IMG/VR virus record: IMGVR_UViG_3300035670_000934
Span: 1-30,724 of that record
Strand: one strand, 5' to 3'
Origin: a virus
Length of the DNA stretch: 30,724 nucleotides
Shown here: in pieces, positions 29,659 to 30,724 of the stretch
Position numbering within the stretch: position 1 is the first letter of the stretch
Layout of the letters: every line of letters begins with the position of its first letter
Translations under genes and position numbers: made by a program
Notes under the pieces: model-generated
What the model was told of the DNA's origin: nothing
Databases searched by the model: none
Seen by the model: only the letters and a program-made list of their open reading frames with translations

Positions 29659-29889
29659 CTAGATTCCATCCGTGGAAACATCGCGCACAATTTGCTCGTG
29701 CGGCTGCCTGGTGAGGACCTTGTGCCCGCAGTTGCGACAGGCTCGGTAACGGAGAATGCGGCTCGAAAGCTGAATCACCTTGTAGCCCCGCAGATCGGTA
29801 CAGCCACACTGTGGGCACACAGGTGCCGAATGTCCTGCAGCCATTACCTCGGCCAATGAGCGCGGTTTGCCAACTGTGGGATCAAGCAT
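29659..29889 (-). CDS. Zinc-ribbon protein downstream of terminase
   Basis: The protein is 76 aa from ATG 29889, overlapping the terminase stop by 8 nt. Cys25-x2-Cys28 and Cys51-x2-Cys54 (CPQCGC, then CRNCGH) form a standard zinc ribbon with strands between. The ends are charged and flexible. Its place between terminase and gpW suggests an accessory packaging or head-gene role. It has no catalytic motif. Confidence 0.6.
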   Translation of the reverse strand: MLDPTVGKPRSLAEVMAAGHSAPVCPQCGCTDLRGYKVIQLSSRILRYRACRNCGHKVLTRQPHEQIVRDVSTDGI

Positions 29890-30724
29890 GTGCCGCCGCC
29901 TTGCCTTGCTTCATGAGATCACCAAGCGACTTAGGCTCCTTCTTCTCGGCAGCGACTTTCACCGCTCCGTTGGCCGTCACATTGATCCTGATCCCCTTCA
30001 TGTTCGCCGCGACGTCCGCGTAATACGAAGCGTCGAGCCAGTGCACGTTGTCGCTCTTGGCCTTCCAAAGTCGCCGCAGCGTGCCTTTGTGCACTTCCTC
30101 GATCTCGATCTCATTGGTGATGTGACGAGCGTAGGCATGGTGTCGCTTCTCATCGTCTGACATCCGATCCGGTCTGGCACTCGGCTGCCCGAACATCTGC
30201 AAGCTGCCGGGCCGGTTGGGGGCCGTCATCCACCGGTCATGCTCCCAAGCCTTCCAACGATCGGCATCCGCACACACGAGCCAGACTTTCTTCTGTCGAG
30301 ACATAAACCAGCCATCGCCAGGCTTCTTGTCGATGGTCTTCCGCTGCACTTGTGAGAAATTGGCCTGAGTGCACCCGCTGCTCTTGCCGAACCCCATCAC
30401 GGGCGCGATCCCCACACCGATTGCCAAGCAAGCCGCGTAAATAGCATCCGTCCGGTAGCCGGCGTCAATTAGGGTGAATCGATCCAGTTCGGCCTGTCGC
30501 CCGTCTGGCCAGCAATACTCCGTCGCCTTGAAGTCCTCCATACGTCCTAAGACGCCGCGGTATACAGCCTGGTCGACACCCTCGTCGGAACCATATACGG
30601 TCCCGTGAACTTCATGGACACCGTAATCAAGTACAAACCCCGAGCCATCGGCCTTCCACGCCCGCACCACCCAGTGCAAAGCGATCTTTCGCACGTCAAT
30701 CCCCTGGGTGATGAGCACACAATC
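29882..30724 (-). CDS. Terminase large subunit, GpA type, 5' end beyond window
   Basis: About 280 codons of the C-terminal part are visible and the frame is open to the right edge. GIDVRKIALHWVVRAW at the edge corresponds to the first nuclease Asp motif, and LIDAGYRTDAIYAACLAIG to the second acidic motif of GpA-type terminases. WFMSRQKKVWLV and NEIEIEEVHKGT follow in the usual order, and the end is Ala/Lys-rich. This is the nuclease domain that cuts concatemers; the ATPase domain should lie just outside the window. It heads the late operon. Confidence 0.8.
   Translation of the reverse strand, partial: DCVLITQGIDVRKIALHWVVRAWKADGSGFVLDYGVHEVHGTVYGSDEGVDQAVYRGVLGRMEDFKATEYCWPDGRQAELDRFTLIDAGYRTDAIYAACLAIGVGIAPVMGFGKSSGCTQANFSQVQRKTIDKKPGDGWFMSRQKKVWLVCADADRWKAWEHDRWMTAPNRPGSLQMFGQPSARPDRMSDDEKRHHAYARHITNEIEIEEVHKGTLRRLWKAKSDNVHWLDASYYADVAANMKGIRINVTANGAVKVAAEKKEPKSLGDLMKQGKAAAHA

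Noticed and set aside
1-30724. CRISPR arrays, insertion sequences, rRNA genes
   Set aside because: No regularly spaced repeats of CRISPR length, transposase frames or rRNA-like stretches were seen.

Overview
The window is a stretch of a temperate, siphovirus-like phage genome or prophage. The host is most likely a member of the Planctomycetota. The host inference rests on a secreted SHD1+PDZ protein (13968-14945) of a kind typical of planctomycete proteomes, and on small cysteine-rich phage proteins that look familiar from planctomycete genomes. No 16S or other host marker gene is present. Both window ends cut genes: a secreted protein at the left and the large terminase at the right.

Layout. 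(1) 1-10250, minus strand: a tightly packed early operon read right to left. It starts with a Cys3-His regulator, an excisionase-type HTH protein and a phage CsrA. A ParB-methyltransferase fusion, an HNH nuclease, a DUF2303-like protein and many very small proteins follow. Next come a recombination/replication block (candidate annealing protein, replication protein, DUF1064-like nuclease), more small proteins, an HTH protein and a secreted protein. Starts and stops commonly overlap as ATGA, GTGA or TGATG, so the genes are probably translationally coupled. (2) 10251-10528: a divergent control region with a good leftward promoter, direct-repeat operator candidates and a long leader hairpin. (3) 10529-13521, plus strand: a second Cys3-His protein paralogous to the one across the control region, a stand-alone HsdR_N-type nuclease domain, a promoter, an unknown protein and a tyrosine integrase. 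(4) 13522-13967: a non-coding, repeat-rich stretch, the best candidate for attP. (5) 13968-14945, plus: the SHD1-PDZ cargo gene. (6) 14981-30724, minus: the late operon read right to left. Its order is terminase, zinc-ribbon protein, gpW-like protein, lambda-type portal, prohead protease fused to a Mu gpT-like capsid, a small protein, a DUF2190-like decoration protein, a glycosyltransferase-like/radical SAM-SPASM enzyme, connector and tail-completion proteins, tail tube, a tail protein, tail assembly chaperone with a probable -1 frameshift, tape measure, distal tail proteins including a tandem pair, and a cysteine-rich protein.

The most unusual points are: the radical SAM-SPASM protein inside the head/tail operon, with His in two of the three canonical Fe-S ligand positions; the T TTT TTC slippery heptamer at the opening of the tail-chaperone overlap; the paralogous Cys3-His pair flanking the switch region; and the CsrA gene in an operon whose own leader can form a GGA-containing hairpin. 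No tRNA, rRNA, CRISPR array or insertion sequence was seen. All functional names come from motif reading, not from database searches.
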